In this document: in pieces, positions 44,376-54,707 of the stretch
How positions within the stretch are numbered: position 1 is the first letter of the stretch
How the letters are laid out: each line of letters begins with the position of its first letter
NCBI RefSeq assembly: GCF_002102265.1
Contig: NZ_LQPG01000010.1
Span: forward strand, 62,001 to 126,000
DNA: 64,000 nt
Direction: 5' to 3'
DNA from: Mycolicibacter longobardus
Lineage (GTDB): Bacteria; Actinomycetota; Actinomycetes; Mycobacteriales; Mycobacteriaceae
Notes under the pieces: generated by a model
Told to the model about the DNA's origin: nothing
Databases searched by the model: none
The model's input: the letters and a program-made list of their open reading frames with translations, nothing else
Translations under genes and position numbers: made by a program

Positions 44376-45565
44376 TCGATCAGGAGCTGACCCTGGGCAC
44401 CGGGGCGCCCGCAAACGGCGGCAGTTGTGTGGCCCGCCACGACGGCCGGGTGGTTTTCGTGCGTTACGCGCTGCCCGGCGAACGGGTGCGGGTACGGGTC
44501 ACCGCCGAGCGGGGCTCCTACTGGCACGCCGAATGCGTCGAGGTGATCGAACCGGCGGCCGGCCGGATCGACTCACTGTGCCCGATCGCCGGAGTGGACG
44601 GCGCGGGCTGCTGCGACCTGGCGTTCGCCGACCCGGCCATGGCGCGCGCGCTCAAAGGCGAGGTGGTCTCCAACCAACTGGCCCGCCTCGGCGGCTACGA
44701 GTGGCACGGCGCGGCCGAACCCCTGGGCGATGACGGCCCGACGGGCTGGCGCAGCCGGGTTCGCCTGGAGGTGGGCGCCGACGGGCGGGCCGGATTTCAC
44801 CGCTATCACAGCGACGAGCTGGTCACCGACCTGCGGTGTGGCCAGTTGCCGAGCGGGATGACCAAGGGGCTGGCCGAGCACAGCTGGCGGCCCGGTGACC
44901 ACCTGCACGTGGTGGTCGACGACGACGGCGTCCGCCATGTGGTCAGTACAGGCCGCGACCATCGCCCCGAGGTGGTCGAGGGCGACTATCACGCCACCCA
45001 GTGGGTGGGGCGCCGGCGCTGGCAGATCCCGGTGACCGCGTTCTGGCAGGCACACCGGCGGGCGGCGCCGCTCTACAGTGCCCTGATCGCGGACTGGGCG
45101 CAGGCCGACACCGGGGCGACCGCCTGGGACCTCTACGGCGGGGCCGGGATCTTCGCCGCCGCACTTGCCGGGTCGGTGGGGGAGTCCGGTCGGGTTGTCA
45201 GCGTCGACACCTCGCGGGCCGCGACGGGGGCCGCCCGCGCGGCGCTCGCCGACCTGCCGCAGGTATCGGTGCGGACCGACTCGGTACGCCGGGTACTGGG
45301 CGGTGAGCGCTCCGCGGCCGACGTCGCGGTGTTGGACCCGCCGCGCGCAGGTGCCGGGCGTGAGGTGATCGACCTGTTGGCGGCCGCGGGCGTGCCACGC
45401 GTGGTGCACATCGGTTGCGAGGCGGCGGCTTTCGCCCGTGACATCGGGCTCTACCGCGGTCACGGTTATGCCGTGGAGCAGATCCGGGTGTTCGACGCGT
45501 TCCCGCTAACACACCACGTCGAGTGCGTCGCCTTGTTGACCAGCGCATCCGGGTCGCCGTCGTGA
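44372..45565 (+). CDS. TrmA-family class I SAM RNA methyltransferase
   Basis: A 397-residue methyltransferase that probably makes m5U in rRNA or tRNA. It has an N-terminal TRAM domain (ELTLGTGAPANGGSCVARHDGRVVFVRYALPGERVRVRV), a possible iron-sulphur cysteine set (SLCPIAGVDGAGCCD with Cys near 206), the SAM site WDLYGGAGIFAAAL near 250, VLDPPRAG, and the catalytic Cys in HIGCEAAAFARD near residue 350. The GTG start overlaps the preceding stop and its own stop overlaps the next GTG start. I recall Rv2689c; the target base is unproven. Confidence 0.88.
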   Translation: MIDQELTLGTGAPANGGSCVARHDGRVVFVRYALPGERVRVRVTAERGSYWHAECVEVIEPAAGRIDSLCPIAGVDGAGCCDLAFADPAMARALKGEVVSNQLARLGGYEWHGAAEPLGDDGPTGWRSRVRLEVGADGRAGFHRYHSDELVTDLRCGQLPSGMTKGLAEHSWRPGDHLHVVVDDDGVRHVVSTGRDHRPEVVEGDYHATQWVGRRRWQIPVTAFWQAHRRAAPLYSALIADWAQADTGATAWDLYGGAGIFAAALAGSVGESGRVVSVDTSRAATGAARAALADLPQVSVRTDSVRRVLGGERSAADVAVLDPPRAGAGREVIDLLAAAGVPRVVHIGCEAAAFARDIGLYRGHGYAVEQIRVFDAFPLTHHVECVALLTSASGSPS

Positions 45566-47025
45566 ACGAGACTCTTCGCTACGCACTGATCATCTTGTTG
45601 TGCAGTGCCCTGGGTTTAGTCGCAGTGCTGGCAAATCGCCTCACCGAGCGGGTGAAGGTCCCGGTGGCCTTGCTCGTGCTAGTCGGCGCGGCGGTGGTGG
45701 TGCGTGTCGTGCCGGTGGTGCAGCCGCCATCCGAGCGGACCGTGGAACGGGTGATCACCATCGCATTGGTGTTGGTGTTGTTCGACGGCGGCATGCACAT
45801 CGGGCTGTCGCGCTTTCGGGCGGCGGCGGTCCCCATTTTGTCGGTTGGTGTCGTGGGCACCGGCCTCGTCGCTGCCGGAGCTGCGCTGCTGCTGCACCTG
45901 CTATGTGGAATCAGCTGGTATCTGGCGCTGCTGGTCGCGACCGCTGTGGCTCCCACCGATCCGGCCGTGGTCTTCTCCGTCCTGGGCAAACGCGAGATTG
46001 CCGGACGCAGCAGCACCATCCTGGAGGGTGAATCCGGTACGAACGATCCGGTCGGTATCTCCTTGATGTCCGGCCTGATCGCCGCGGGTGGTATCAGCGC
46101 AGCAGGGTTCCTCAGCGTGGGAACCCAATTCGCTTTGCAAATGGTGATCGGCACGGCCGTCGGAGTGATCGGCGGCCGAGTCCTGCTGGCGTTCATGCGT
46201 CGGGTGGCATTGCCCAGTGAAGGTCTCTACTCGCTTCGCACGTTGGCATGCTGCCTGTTGCTGTACGGCATTGCCACTCTTGCGCACGGCTCTGGATTTC
46301 TGGCGGTGTTCGTCGCCGGCATCGTGATCGGCGACGCCCGCGCACCCTACAAGCCGGAGATAAAGCGATTCCATGCAGCCCTGGCCGGGCTGGCCGAAAT
46401 CGTCGCTTTTGCCATTCTGGGTCTCACCGTCGACCTTGGCTTACTTGTCCACTCAGATGTATGGATTCCCGGGCTCGTTCTCGGCGTGGCGCTAACAGTG
46501 CTGATCAGGCCATTGGCGGTGAGTGCCTGTCTGGTCGGCGTGCAACTGGAGAGAAATGAACGTCTCTTCATACTCGTCGCCGGCCTCAAAGGCGCGGTGC
46601 CGATTCTGCTGGGCGAGTTCCTGCGGGCCGCCCATATCGCCGACGCCGAACGGCTGTACGGCATTGTGGTCGTCGTCGTCATGTTCTCTGTTCTGGTGCA
46701 GGGCGGCACGGTGCCGAGTCTCGCGCGTCTGCTACGCCTACCCATGCGCACCGTGGACACCCAGCCATGGGAGATGGCCGTCCGGCTCGCGGACGAACCG
46801 CAGGGGGTCCATCGGTTCAGCGTTGCCTCCGGGTCTGCCGCCGAGGGCTGCACAGTAGATGAGCTCGGTGACCGCGTCGGCGACATATGGGTGAGCGTCG
46901 TGCTCCGCACCCCCGGCCTGGTGCCGGTGCGGGGGGACACCGAACTTCAGGCCGGCGACGAGGTAGTCCTGCTGGCAGATCCCGAACTTCGGGACGCCCT
47001 GGCGGAGCTGTTTGGCCCCTGGTAG
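45562..47025 (+). CDS. CPA1-type cation/proton antiporter with RCK-C domain
   Basis: A 487-residue antiporter: about 12-13 membrane helices in residues 1-385, with the ion-binding [16 protein letters not shown] motif near residue 130 and [10 protein letters not shown] near 160, typical of NhaP/CvrA-type proteins. The last 90 residues ([32 protein letters not shown]) form a TrkA-C/RCK-C-like ligand domain, implying control by a nucleotide. It probably exports K+ or Na+ in exchange for protons. Codon use looks a little less G+C rich than its neighbours, which hints at acquisition. Its start overlaps the methyltransferase stop (GTGA). Confidence 0.88.
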   Translation: MNETLRYALIILLCSALGLVAVLANRLTERVKVPVALLVLVGAAVVVRVVPVVQPPSERTVERVITIALVLVLFDGGMHIGLSRFRAAAVPILSVGVVGTGLVAAGAALLLHLLCGISWYLALLVATAVAPTDPAVVFSVLGKREIAGRSSTILEGESGTNDPVGISLMSGLIAAGGISAAGFLSVGTQFALQMVIGTAVGVIGGRVLLAFMRRVALPSEGLYSLRTLACCLLLYGIATLAHGSGFLAVFVAGIVIGDARAPYKPEIKRFHAALAGLAEIVAFAILGLTVDLGLLVHSDVWIPGLVLGVALTVLIRPLAVSACLVGVQLERNERLFILVAGLKGAVPILLGEFLRAAHIADAERLYGIVVVVVMFSVLVQGGTVPSLARLLRLPMRTVDTQPWEMAVRLADEPQGVHRFSVASGSAAEGCTVDELGDRVGDIWVSVVLRTPGLVPVRGDTELQAGDEVVLLADPELRDALAELFGPW

Positions 47026-47083
47026 GCCAAGGAGCCGGAGTCGACAACACGGTCACCCTGTGCCCTCTGCGTACACTGGCTGG

Positions 47084-49012
47084 ATGCTTGAAGGGATCCG
47101 CGGCCCCGCCGATCTGCAGCACCTTTCACGGCGGCAGCTGACCGCTCTGGCGGCGGAGATCCGCGAGTTTCTGATCCACAAGGTCGCCGCGACCGGCGGG
47201 CATCTGGGACCCAACCTGGGCGTGGTGGAGTTGACGCTGGCGCTGCACCGGGTGTTCGACTCGCCGCACGACCCGATCATCTTCGACACCGGGCATCAGG
47301 CCTACGTGCACAAGATGCTGACCGGGCGCAGCCCCGACTTCGACACCCTGCGCAAGAAGGGTGGGCTGTCGGGTTACCCGTCGCGCGCCGAGAGCGAGCA
47401 TGACTGGGTGGAGTCCAGCCACGCCAGCTCGGCGCTGTCCTACGCCGACGGGTTGGCCAAGGCCTTCGAGTTGACCGGGCACCGCAACCGGCACGTGGTG
47501 GCCGTCGTCGGCGACGGCGCCCTGACCGGGGGCATGTGCTGGGAGGCGTTGAACAACATCGCCGCCGGCAAACGGCCCGTGGTGATCGTGGTCAACGACA
47601 ACGGCCGCAGCTACGCGCCCACCATCGGTGGTTTCGCCGACCACCTGGCCGCGCTGCGCCTGCAGCCGTTCTACGAGCAGCTGCTGGAGCGGGGCCGTGC
47701 CGCGGTGCGCGGCGTCCCGGTCGTCGGTGAGCTCGGCTACCAGGTGATCCACAGCGTCAAGGCGGGGCTCAAGGACGCGCTGGCGCCGCAGGCGCTCTTC
47801 ACTGACCTGGGCTTGAAGTACCTGGGCCCGATCGACGGTCATGACGAGGCCGCGGTGGAGTCCGCGCTGCGCCGCGCGCGGGGCTTCGGCGGGCCGGTGA
47901 TCGTGCACGTCGTCACCCGCAAGGGCAAGGGTTACGGTCCGGCCGAGAACGACGAGGCCGAGCAGATGCACGCCTGCGGGGTGATCGACCCGCTCACCGG
48001 GTACGCCACCGAGACCGCCGGCCCCGGCTGGACGGCGACGTTCTCCGATGCGCTGATCGAATACGGGGCCAAGCGCCGCGACGTCGTCGCGATCACCGCC
48101 GCCATGCCCGGCCCCACCGGGCTGGCCCCGTTCGGGCAGCGTTACCCGGACCGGATGTTCGACGTCGGGATCGCCGAGCAGCACGCGCTGACGTCGGCGG
48201 CCGGGCTGGCGATGGGCGGTCTGCACCCGGTGGTGGCGGTCTACTCGACGTTCCTCAACCGTGCCTTCGACCAGCTCATGATGGACGTCGCGCTGCACAA
48301 GCTGCCGGTCACGCTGGTGCTGGACCGGTCCGGGATCACCGGACCCGACGGCGCCAGCCACAACGGCATGTGGGACCTGTCGATCCTGGGGATCGTGCCC
48401 GGCATGCGGGTGGCCGCACCACGCGACGGCGCCAGGCTGCGCGAAGAGCTCGGTGAAGCGCTGGACGTCAATGACGGCCCCACTGCGCTGCGATTCCCGA
48501 AAGGGGATGTGGGCGAAGACATTCCCGCGATCGAACGACGGTCGGGGGTGGACGTGCTGGCGGTTCCGGCCGACGGGCTGCCCGGCGATGTCCTGCTGGT
48601 CGCCATCGGCGCCTTCGCGCCCATGGCACTGACGGTGGCCGACCGGCTGCACAATCAGGGCATCGGGGTGACGGTGATCGACCCGCGCTGGGTGCTGCCG
48701 GTGCCGGAGGCGCTCGTCGAGATGGCGGACGCACACAAGCTGGTGGTCACCTGCGAGGACAACGGCATGGCCGGCGGTATCGGTTCGGCGGTGTCGGCGG
48801 CGCTGCGGCACGCGCAGATCGACGTGCCCTGCCGCGACGTCGGGCTGCCGCAACGTTTCTTCGATCACGCCTCCCGCGGTGAGCTGCTGGCCGAGGTCGG
48901 CCTGACCGCGCAGGATGTGGCCCGCCAGATCACCGGCTGGGTTGCGGCGATGGGCAGCAGCTGCGTGGAAGAGGTCAGCGAGCAGCTGGACAACGAGCAG
49001 CTGGACAACTAG
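47084..49012 (+). CDS. dxs: 1-deoxy-D-xylulose-5-phosphate synthase Dxs
   Basis: First enzyme of the MEP pathway for isoprenoids; condenses pyruvate with glyceraldehyde 3-phosphate using thiamine diphosphate. The 642 residues contain [27 protein letters not shown] N-terminus, [16 protein letters not shown] (ThDP/Mg site, near 150), [10 protein letters not shown], the catalytic Glu in [10 protein letters not shown] (near 368), and the transketolase C-terminal domain. ATG at 47084 agrees with the family start. The extreme C-terminus carries a directly repeated EQLDN. It is convergent with the RNase D gene with 4 nt overlap. Confidence 0.95.
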   Translation: MLEGIRGPADLQHLSRRQLTALAAEIREFLIHKVAATGGHLGPNLGVVELTLALHRVFDSPHDPIIFDTGHQAYVHKMLTGRSPDFDTLRKKGGLSGYPSRAESEHDWVESSHASSALSYADGLAKAFELTGHRNRHVVAVVGDGALTGGMCWEALNNIAAGKRPVVIVVNDNGRSYAPTIGGFADHLAALRLQPFYEQLLERGRAAVRGVPVVGELGYQVIHSVKAGLKDALAPQALFTDLGLKYLGPIDGHDEAAVESALRRARGFGGPVIVHVVTRKGKGYGPAENDEAEQMHACGVIDPLTGYATETAGPGWTATFSDALIEYGAKRRDVVAITAAMPGPTGLAPFGQRYPDRMFDVGIAEQHALTSAAGLAMGGLHPVVAVYSTFLNRAFDQLMMDVALHKLPVTLVLDRSGITGPDGASHNGMWDLSILGIVPGMRVAAPRDGARLREELGEALDVNDGPTALRFPKGDVGEDIPAIERRSGVDVLAVPADGLPGDVLLVAIGAFAPMALTVADRLHNQGIGVTVIDPRWVLPVPEALVEMADAHKLVVTCEDNGMAGGIGSAVSAALRHAQIDVPCRDVGLPQRFFDHASRGELLAEVGLTAQDVARQITGWVAAMGSSCVEEVSEQLDNEQLDN

Positions 49013-50265
49013 CCGACGGCAGCCCCGAGCGCGCGGGCCAGCGCGTGCACCGTCAGCTCACGCTGCCAGGGGCGTGCGCCGCCGCCGACCAGGAACTCCT
49101 CGATCACCACCGCGGTGTCCGATGTCGGCGGCTTCCAGTCCCAGCACAGCCGTCGCACCAGGTCGGGGGTGAGCAGGTTCTCGGTCGGTACGTTCACCTG
49201 CTCGGACACCTCGCTCAGCGCGGCGCGGGCCGCCTCCAGCCGCGCGGCGGCCTCGGGCTTGCGCCGTGACCAGCGCGAGGGCGGCGGGGGACCGCTGTAG
49301 GGTTCGCCGGCTTCCGGCGGCTCCGGATTGTCACGGGCCGCGGCCAGCGCAGCCAGCCACGTCGCCGCGCTGCGGCGTTGTTTGGGCCCGCCGAAGACCG
49401 GCAGGGCGAGCAGTTCGTCGACGGTGGTGGGGTTGGCGACGGCGGCGGCGATGATCGCCGAGTCGGGCAGCACACGCCCGGGCGCGATGTCGCGGCGTGC
49501 GGCGATCCGGTCGCGCACCGTCCAGAGTTCACGGACGGCGGCCAGGCCGCGCCGGTCGCGGACCTTGTGGAGACCCGAGGTACGCCGCCAGCGGTCCCGG
49601 CGCGTCGACGTGGTGAAGTCGGTGACCCGAAGATGATTGAATTCCTGCGCCGCCCAATCGGTTTTACCCTGCTGCGCCAGTACCTCGGCGACAGCCTGAC
49701 GCAGTTCGATGAGCACCTCGACGTCGAGCGCCGCATAGTTGAGCCACTCCGGGGGAAGCGGACGTTTCGACCAGTCGGCGGCACCGTGGCCCTTGGCCAG
49801 GCCCAGGCCCAGCAGCCGCTGCACCATCGCGGCCAGATTGACCCGATCGAAACCGGCCAGCCGCCCGGCCAGTTCGGTGTCGTACAAGGCCTTGGGCCAC
49901 ATGCCGACCTCGGCCAGGCAGGCCAGATCCTGGTCTGCGGCGTGCAGAATCCACTCGTCGTCGTCGAGCACCTCGGCGACCGGGCGCAGCAGGGCCGCCG
50001 GGTCCTCGCCGGCACCGACCGGATCGATCAGCACCGTGCCGGCGCCGGCACGCCGGATCTGGATCAGATAGGCCCGATTGGAGTAGCGGAAGCCCGATGC
50101 CCGCTCGGCGTCCACCGCGAACGGCCCGCGGCCGGCGGCCAGCAGGTCGGCTGCGGCGCCGATCTGGGTGCGCGTGACCGACACCTCCGGTACTCCGTCG
50201 GCGGGATGCGGCAGCGGCGTGGGCTCGGGCTCTTCGGTAGCCGGTTCTGTGGTCTGCCCGGACAT
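49009..50265 (-). CDS. RNase D-like 3'-5' exonuclease with HRDC domain
   Basis: A 418-residue DEDDy exonuclease. Exo I DAERASG (about 52-58), exo [12 protein letters not shown], and exo [12 protein letters not shown] near residue 195 supply the four acidic residues and the Tyr. An HRDC domain follows (about 225-305, [34 protein letters not shown]), then a proline-rich and basic C-terminus. Such enzymes trim RNA 3' ends, including tRNA precursors. Its stop overlaps dxs convergently, and the gene behind it (DUF3000) is 1 nt upstream of its start. Confidence 0.9.
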   Translation of the reverse strand: MSGQTTEPATEEPEPTPLPHPADGVPEVSVTRTQIGAAADLLAAGRGPFAVDAERASGFRYSNRAYLIQIRRAGAGTVLIDPVGAGEDPAALLRPVAEVLDDDEWILHAADQDLACLAEVGMWPKALYDTELAGRLAGFDRVNLAAMVQRLLGLGLAKGHGAADWSKRPLPPEWLNYAALDVEVLIELRQAVAEVLAQQGKTDWAAQEFNHLRVTDFTTSTRRDRWRRTSGLHKVRDRRGLAAVRELWTVRDRIAARRDIAPGRVLPDSAIIAAAVANPTTVDELLALPVFGGPKQRRSAATWLAALAAARDNPEPPEAGEPYSGPPPPSRWSRRKPEAAARLEAARAALSEVSEQVNVPTENLLTPDLVRRLCWDWKPPTSDTAVVIEEFLVGGGARPWQRELTVHALARALGAAVG

Positions 50266-50266
50266 C

Positions 50267-50848
50267 TCAGACGCGGGTTCGCGAGCTCAGGTCGGTGATC
50301 CCGACCGGGGGCAGACCGGCCGCGTGTTCGAGCACCTCACAGAACGCCTGGACATGGGTGCCCAGTTCCGGGGTGGTCGCGGTCCAGGAGGCGCGCAACT
50401 CCAGCTGGTGTCCCCGCGGCGGGCCGGAGATGTCGCCGTACCGCACCGAGGTGGTTGCGGTGACGGTGCCGCCCAGCGCGGTGACGTGGTCGGTGCGGGC
50501 GCCCAGCGCCTCGACCAGCCAGCTCCACGCGACTTCGGGCAACAGCGGGTCGATCGCCTCCTGCGGGTCCAAGTCGGCCTGGATGAAGGCCACCATCCGC
50601 ATGGTGCCGTCCCACGCGTCGGTGCCGTCGGGGTCATACAGCAGGATCAGCCGGCCGAACGCGTCGCCGTCGGAGTCCTCCGGGACGAACTCGGTGTCGG
50701 CATGCTTGACCTCGGCCCCCAGCGCGTAGCTGTAGGGCGCCAGGCGTTGCGGCGGCCGGATCGGGCCCAATTCGATCTCTGACCGCACCGTCGCGGCGTG
50801 CATCGTCGCCACCGCTTCGCGGAATGGGGCAGGCTCGGCTGATGTCAC
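50267..50848 (-). CDS. DUF3000 protein
   Basis: A 193-residue acidic protein with the DUF3000 pattern: PPQRLAPYSYALGAEV, DSDGDAFGRLILLYDPDGTDAWDGTMRMVAFIQADLDPQEAIDPLLPEVAWSWLVEAL, and a final section with GHQLELRASWT. Its stop is 1 nt before the RNase D start, so the two are co-transcribed. I recall Rv2680 in this place. Function unknown. Confidence 0.88.
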   Translation of the reverse strand: MTSAEPAPFREAVATMHAATVRSEIELGPIRPPQRLAPYSYALGAEVKHADTEFVPEDSDGDAFGRLILLYDPDGTDAWDGTMRMVAFIQADLDPQEAIDPLLPEVAWSWLVEALGARTDHVTALGGTVTATTSVRYGDISGPPRGHQLELRASWTATTPELGTHVQAFCEVLEHAAGLPPVGITDLSSRTRV

Positions 50849-51067
50849 GGGTGCCGCTCCTTAACTCATCGCTGTGCGCCGCGTCGCCGGCGGCCGGCCC
50901 ACAGGTGCTATGGCGCACCGCCGCGACGCGGGCCACCGATCTCACGCTAACCCCCGGCGCCGGTCGGCGCAGACAGGCGCGCCGAATTGGGCTGGGACCG
51001 CCGCATGAACCCGTATGAACCGAGACGATTCCCGCCCGCGCAACCGTCCGTGGCAGCATTGAGCGCG

Positions 51068-52117
51068 ATGAGTGCCCGTCGTGAGCTGCCCGATTCCCCG
51101 TACCTGGCCGCCGTCGCCGGCCGCCGACCCAGCCGGACACCGGTCTGGTTCATGCGGCAGGCCGGCCGGTCGCTGCCGGAATACCGTGAGCTTCGCGCCC
51201 AGCACAGCATGCTGGCGGCCTGCTTCGATCCCGAGCTGGTCTGCGAGATCACCCTGCAGCCGGTGCGCCGCCACAGGGTCGACGCGGCGATCCTGTTCTC
51301 CGACATCGTGGTGCCGCTGCGTGGCGCCGGGGTGGACCTGGACATCGTCCCCGACGTCGGGCCGGTGATCGCCGACCCGGTGCGCAGTGCGGCCGACGTG
51401 GCCGCGCTCAAGCCGCTGGACCCCCAGCAGGTGACGGCCGTCGCGGCAGCGGTGTCACTGCTGGTGGACGCGCTGGGTGAGGTGCCGCTGATCGGTTTCG
51501 CCGGAGCGCCGTTCACCATGGCGTCCTACCTGGTCGAAGGGGGTCCCAGCCGGACCCACGCCCGCACCAAGGCGATGATGCTGGCCGACCCGGACAGCTG
51601 GCATGAACTGATGACCCGGCTCACCGACCTGACCATCGCGTTCTTGACCGTCCAACTCGACCACGGGGTGGACGCCATCCAGCTGTTCGACTCCTGGGCC
51701 GGAACGCTGTGCCTGGCCGACTACCGCCGTTTCGTGGCGCCGCACAGCGCGCGGGTGTTCGCCACCCTCGCCGAGCGGGAGGTGCCGATGACGCATTTCG
51801 GGGTGCAGACCGGCGAGCTGCTGGGCGCCATGGCGGCGGCCGGAGCGTCCGTGGTCGGGGTGGACTGGCGGACCTCGTTGACCGATGCGGCCGCTCGAGT
51901 CGGCCCCGGCACCGCCCTGCAGGGCAACCTGGATCCGGCGGTGCTGCTGGCGGGCTGGCCGGTGGTGCAGCGTGCGGCGCAGGATGTTGTCGCCGACGGT
52001 CGCGCGGCCGTTGTCGCCGGAGCGTCGGGACACGTGTTCAACCTCGGACACGGTGTGCTGCCGGAAACCGACCCCGGTGTGCTCACCGACTTGGTGTCGC
52101 TGGTCCATTCATTGTGA
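51068..52117 (+). CDS. hemE: uroporphyrinogen decarboxylase HemE
   Basis: Decarboxylates uroporphyrinogen III to coproporphyrinogen III. Family signatures: [16 protein letters not shown] near residue 26, [17 protein letters not shown] near residue 145, and the catalytic Asp of [12 protein letters not shown] near residue 80. 349 residues. ATG at 51068 is preferred to a longer frame from 50987 because the family begins there; the earlier frame runs through a dispersed repeat. Its TGA overlaps the hemY start (GTGA). Confidence 0.95.
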   Translation: MSARRELPDSPYLAAVAGRRPSRTPVWFMRQAGRSLPEYRELRAQHSMLAACFDPELVCEITLQPVRRHRVDAAILFSDIVVPLRGAGVDLDIVPDVGPVIADPVRSAADVAALKPLDPQQVTAVAAAVSLLVDALGEVPLIGFAGAPFTMASYLVEGGPSRTHARTKAMMLADPDSWHELMTRLTDLTIAFLTVQLDHGVDAIQLFDSWAGTLCLADYRRFVAPHSARVFATLAEREVPMTHFGVQTGELLGAMAAAGASVVGVDWRTSLTDAAARVGPGTALQGNLDPAVLLAGWPVVQRAAQDVVADGRAAVVAGASGHVFNLGHGVLPETDPGVLTDLVSLVHSL

Positions 52118-53475
52118 CCACGTCGTATTGCGTTGTCGGGGGCGGGATCTCCGGTCTGGTCGCCGCCCATCGGCTGCGTGCGGCGCTCGGCGATGCGGTA
52201 GACATCACCGTCTTCGAACCGGCGGATCGGCTCGGCGGGGTGCTGCGCACCGAGACCGTGGGCGGGATCGGCATGGACGTGGGGGCGGAGGCGTTCGTCG
52301 CCCGCCGGCCCGAGGTGCCCGCCCTGCTGGCGGAGCTGGGGCTGGCCGACCGGCAGCGCGCCACCACCGGGGTGCGGCCGCTGCTGTACAGCCACCGCCG
52401 GCTGCATCCGTTGCCGCCGGACACGCTCAGCGGGATCCCGTCCTCGCCGGAGTCGATGGCCGGGTTGGTCGACCCGGAGACCCTTGCCCGAATTGCCGGC
52501 GAACCCGGCCGCCCGCTGGACTACGAACCCGGCAGCGATCCGGCGCTGGGTGCGTTGGTGGCTGAGCGGTTCGGGGCGCAGGTCGTCGCCTGTTCGGTGG
52601 ATCCGCTGATCGGCGGGGTGTATGCGGGTTCGGCGGCGACGGTGGGGCTGCGCTCAGCGGTGCCGGGCCTGGCCGCGGTGCTGGACGAGGGTGCTCCCAG
52701 CCTGACCGAGGCGGTGCGGCGGGCCCTGCCGGCCAGCACCGGTGTCCCGGTGTTCGGTGCGATCACCGGTGGCTACCGGGTGCTGGTCGACGCGCTGGTA
52801 CGCAGCAGTGGACTGCGCTGGGTGCAGTCGGCGGTGACCCAGATCGATCCGGTCGGCGACGGCTGGCAGTTGCGCGACGCCGCCGGCGGCCACCACCGCG
52901 CCGACCGAGTCGTGGTCGCGGTGCCCGCTCCGGTGCTGGCCCGGCTGGCAACCGGGTTCGCCCCGCGCACCGCGGCGGCGGCCAGCCAGATCGTCAGCGC
53001 ATCATCGGTGGTGGTGGCGATGGCGGTCCCGGCCGGCGCGGCGTTCACCAACAATTCCGGGGTGCTGGTCGCCACCGGGGAGAGGTTGCACGCCAAGGCG
53101 ATCACCCTGACGTCGCGCAAGTGGGGCGACCGGGGTTACGGCGGCAAGGTGGAGTTGCTGCGGTTGTCCTTCGGCCGGTTCGGCGACTCCCGCATCGGTG
53201 CCTCCGATGCGGAGCTGGTGGGGTGGGCGGTACAGGACCTGCAGACCGTCTTCGGGGTCACGGTGGACCCGATCGAGGTGCGGGTGCAGCGCTGGCCTGC
53301 GGCGATGCCGCAATACCGTTCGGGGCATGCGGCCCTGGTGACCGGGCTGCGTGCCGCGCTGCCGCCGACGGTGGCGGTCGCCGGCAACTACCTGGACGGG
53401 ATCGGGGTGCCGGCCTGCATCGCCGCGGCCGATCGTGCTGTGGCGTCGGTGATCAGCGCCACTCCGGCTCCCTAG
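52114..53475 (+). CDS. hemY: coproporphyrinogen/protoporphyrinogen oxidase HemY
   Basis: FAD enzyme of haem synthesis; in Gram-positive bacteria this type oxidises coproporphyrinogen III to coproporphyrin III. The 453 residues begin with the FAD motif [16 protein letters not shown], then [10 protein letters not shown] and a [15 protein letters not shown] block, and end with a second FAD contact ([21 protein letters not shown]). GTG at 52114 overlaps the hemE stop. With hemE and the HemQ-type gene downstream it forms the coproporphyrin-dependent branch. Confidence 0.93.
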   Translation: MTTSYCVVGGGISGLVAAHRLRAALGDAVDITVFEPADRLGGVLRTETVGGIGMDVGAEAFVARRPEVPALLAELGLADRQRATTGVRPLLYSHRRLHPLPPDTLSGIPSSPESMAGLVDPETLARIAGEPGRPLDYEPGSDPALGALVAERFGAQVVACSVDPLIGGVYAGSAATVGLRSAVPGLAAVLDEGAPSLTEAVRRALPASTGVPVFGAITGGYRVLVDALVRSSGLRWVQSAVTQIDPVGDGWQLRDAAGGHHRADRVVVAVPAPVLARLATGFAPRTAAAASQIVSASSVVVAMAVPAGAAFTNNSGVLVATGERLHAKAITLTSRKWGDRGYGGKVELLRLSFGRFGDSRIGASDAELVGWAVQDLQTVFGVTVDPIEVRVQRWPAAMPQYRSGHAALVTGLRAALPPTVAVAGNYLDGIGVPACIAAADRAVASVISATPAP

Positions 53476-53521
53476 AACACCGCCAGAGATCGGCGCCGCG
53501 CGTCGTGGCAGCATATGAGGC

Positions 53522-54223
53522 ATGGCGCACCTCGACTACGACAAGCTGAATTCCACCCTCCGCTATGTGATGTTCTCGGTGTTCTCGGTTCGGCCCGGCA
53601 TCCTCGACGGGGATCCCGACACCCGTGAGCAGATAGCCGACCAGGTCGCCACTTACCTGAAGCAGCAGGAAGAGCGCGGCGTGGTGGTCCGCGGGGTTTA
53701 CGACGTAGCCGGTCTGCGCGCCGACGCCGACTTCATGATCTGGACCCACGCCGAGCGGATCGAGGACCTGCAGGCTACCTACGCCGGCTTCCGCCGCACC
53801 GCCCTGGGCCGGGCCTGCGAGTCGGTGTGGAGCAGCGTGGCATTGCACCGGCCGGCCGAATTCAACCGGAGTCATGTCCCCGCGTTCATTGCCGGTGAGC
53901 CGGCGGGCGCCTATGTCTGCGTGTACCCGTTCGTGCGGTCGCTCGAGTGGTACGTGCTGCCCGAGGAGGATCGCCGCCGGATGCTGGCCGAACACGGGAT
54001 GGCCGCCCGGGGGTACAAGGATGTCCGGGCCAACACGGTGCCCGCGTTCGCGCTCGGTGACTATGAGTGGATTCTGGCGTTCGAAGCGCCTGAACTCGAC
54101 CGGATCGTCGACCTGATGCGCGACCTGCGTAACACCGAGGCCCGCCTGCACGCCCGGGAGGAGACACCGTTCTTCACGGGTCCCCGGGTCGAGATCGAGC
54201 AATTGGTGACGTCGCTGCCGTAG
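53522..54223 (+). CDS. chdC: coproheme decarboxylase ChdC (HemQ)
   Basis: Chlorite-dismutase-family enzyme that turns coproheme into protohaem b with hydrogen peroxide. 233 residues; the family's proximal His is probably in [18 protein letters not shown] (near residue 158), a catalytic Tyr is in [10 protein letters not shown] (about 138-147), and the Arg in that loop fits the propionate-binding role. It ends the hemE-hemY-chdC set. I recall Rv2676c. The gene begins 46 bp after hemY and ends before a convergent msrB. Confidence 0.93.
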   Translation: MAHLDYDKLNSTLRYVMFSVFSVRPGILDGDPDTREQIADQVATYLKQQEERGVVVRGVYDVAGLRADADFMIWTHAERIEDLQATYAGFRRTALGRACESVWSSVALHRPAEFNRSHVPAFIAGEPAGAYVCVYPFVRSLEWYVLPEEDRRRMLAEHGMAARGYKDVRANTVPAFALGDYEWILAFEAPELDRIVDLMRDLRNTEARLHAREETPFFTGPRVEIEQLVTSLP

Positions 54224-54299
54224 GGCCTTGCGCCAGACGGAAACCCGCGACGCACTGTCGGCGTGCCGCGTCGTCAGGTTCCCACTCGCCGCGAGCAGA

Positions 54300-54707
54300 T
54301 CAGGGCGACGGGATCAGCCGCAGGCAGATCGAATTGATGCAGTAGCGCTGGTCGGTCGGGGTGGGATAGCCCTCGCCGGCGAAGACATGGCCCAGGTGGC
54401 TGTGGCAGGACGCGCACAACACCTCGGTGCGCTGCCGCCCCAGCGAGTTGTCCGGGCGCAGGATCACCGCGTCGGAGTCGGCCGGGTCGAAGAACGACGG
54501 CCAACCGCAGTGCGAGTGGAATTTCTCTGTGCTGCGGAACAATTCGGCACCGCACGCCCGGCACTCGTAGATACCTTCGGTGGTGGTGTCGGTGTATTCG
54601 CCGGTGTTCGGCGGCTCGGTGCCGGCGCGACGCAGCACCGCGAACTCTTCGGGGGTCAGTTTCGCGCGCCACTCATCGTCGGTGAGGGACACCTTGGGAG
54701 ACGTCAT
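54300..54707 (-). CDS. msrB: peptide-methionine (R)-S-oxide reductase MsrB
   Basis: Repairs methionine R-sulphoxide in proteins. The 135 residues include KLTPEEFAVLRRAGTEPPNTGEY, the zinc pairs CRAC and CASC, GWPSFFDP, and the catalytic Cys in QRYCINSICLR near residue 126. A further Cys five residues later could form the resolving disulphide. ATG at 54707 overlaps the aftC stop by 4 nt (ATGA), so msrB is translated behind aftC; the longer frame upstream is antisense to nothing useful and is dropped. Confidence 0.94.
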   Translation of the reverse strand: MTSPKVSLTDDEWRAKLTPEEFAVLRRAGTEPPNTGEYTDTTTEGIYECRACGAELFRSTEKFHSHCGWPSFFDPADSDAVILRPDNSLGRQRTEVLCASCHSHLGHVFAGEGYPTPTDQRYCINSICLRLIPSP

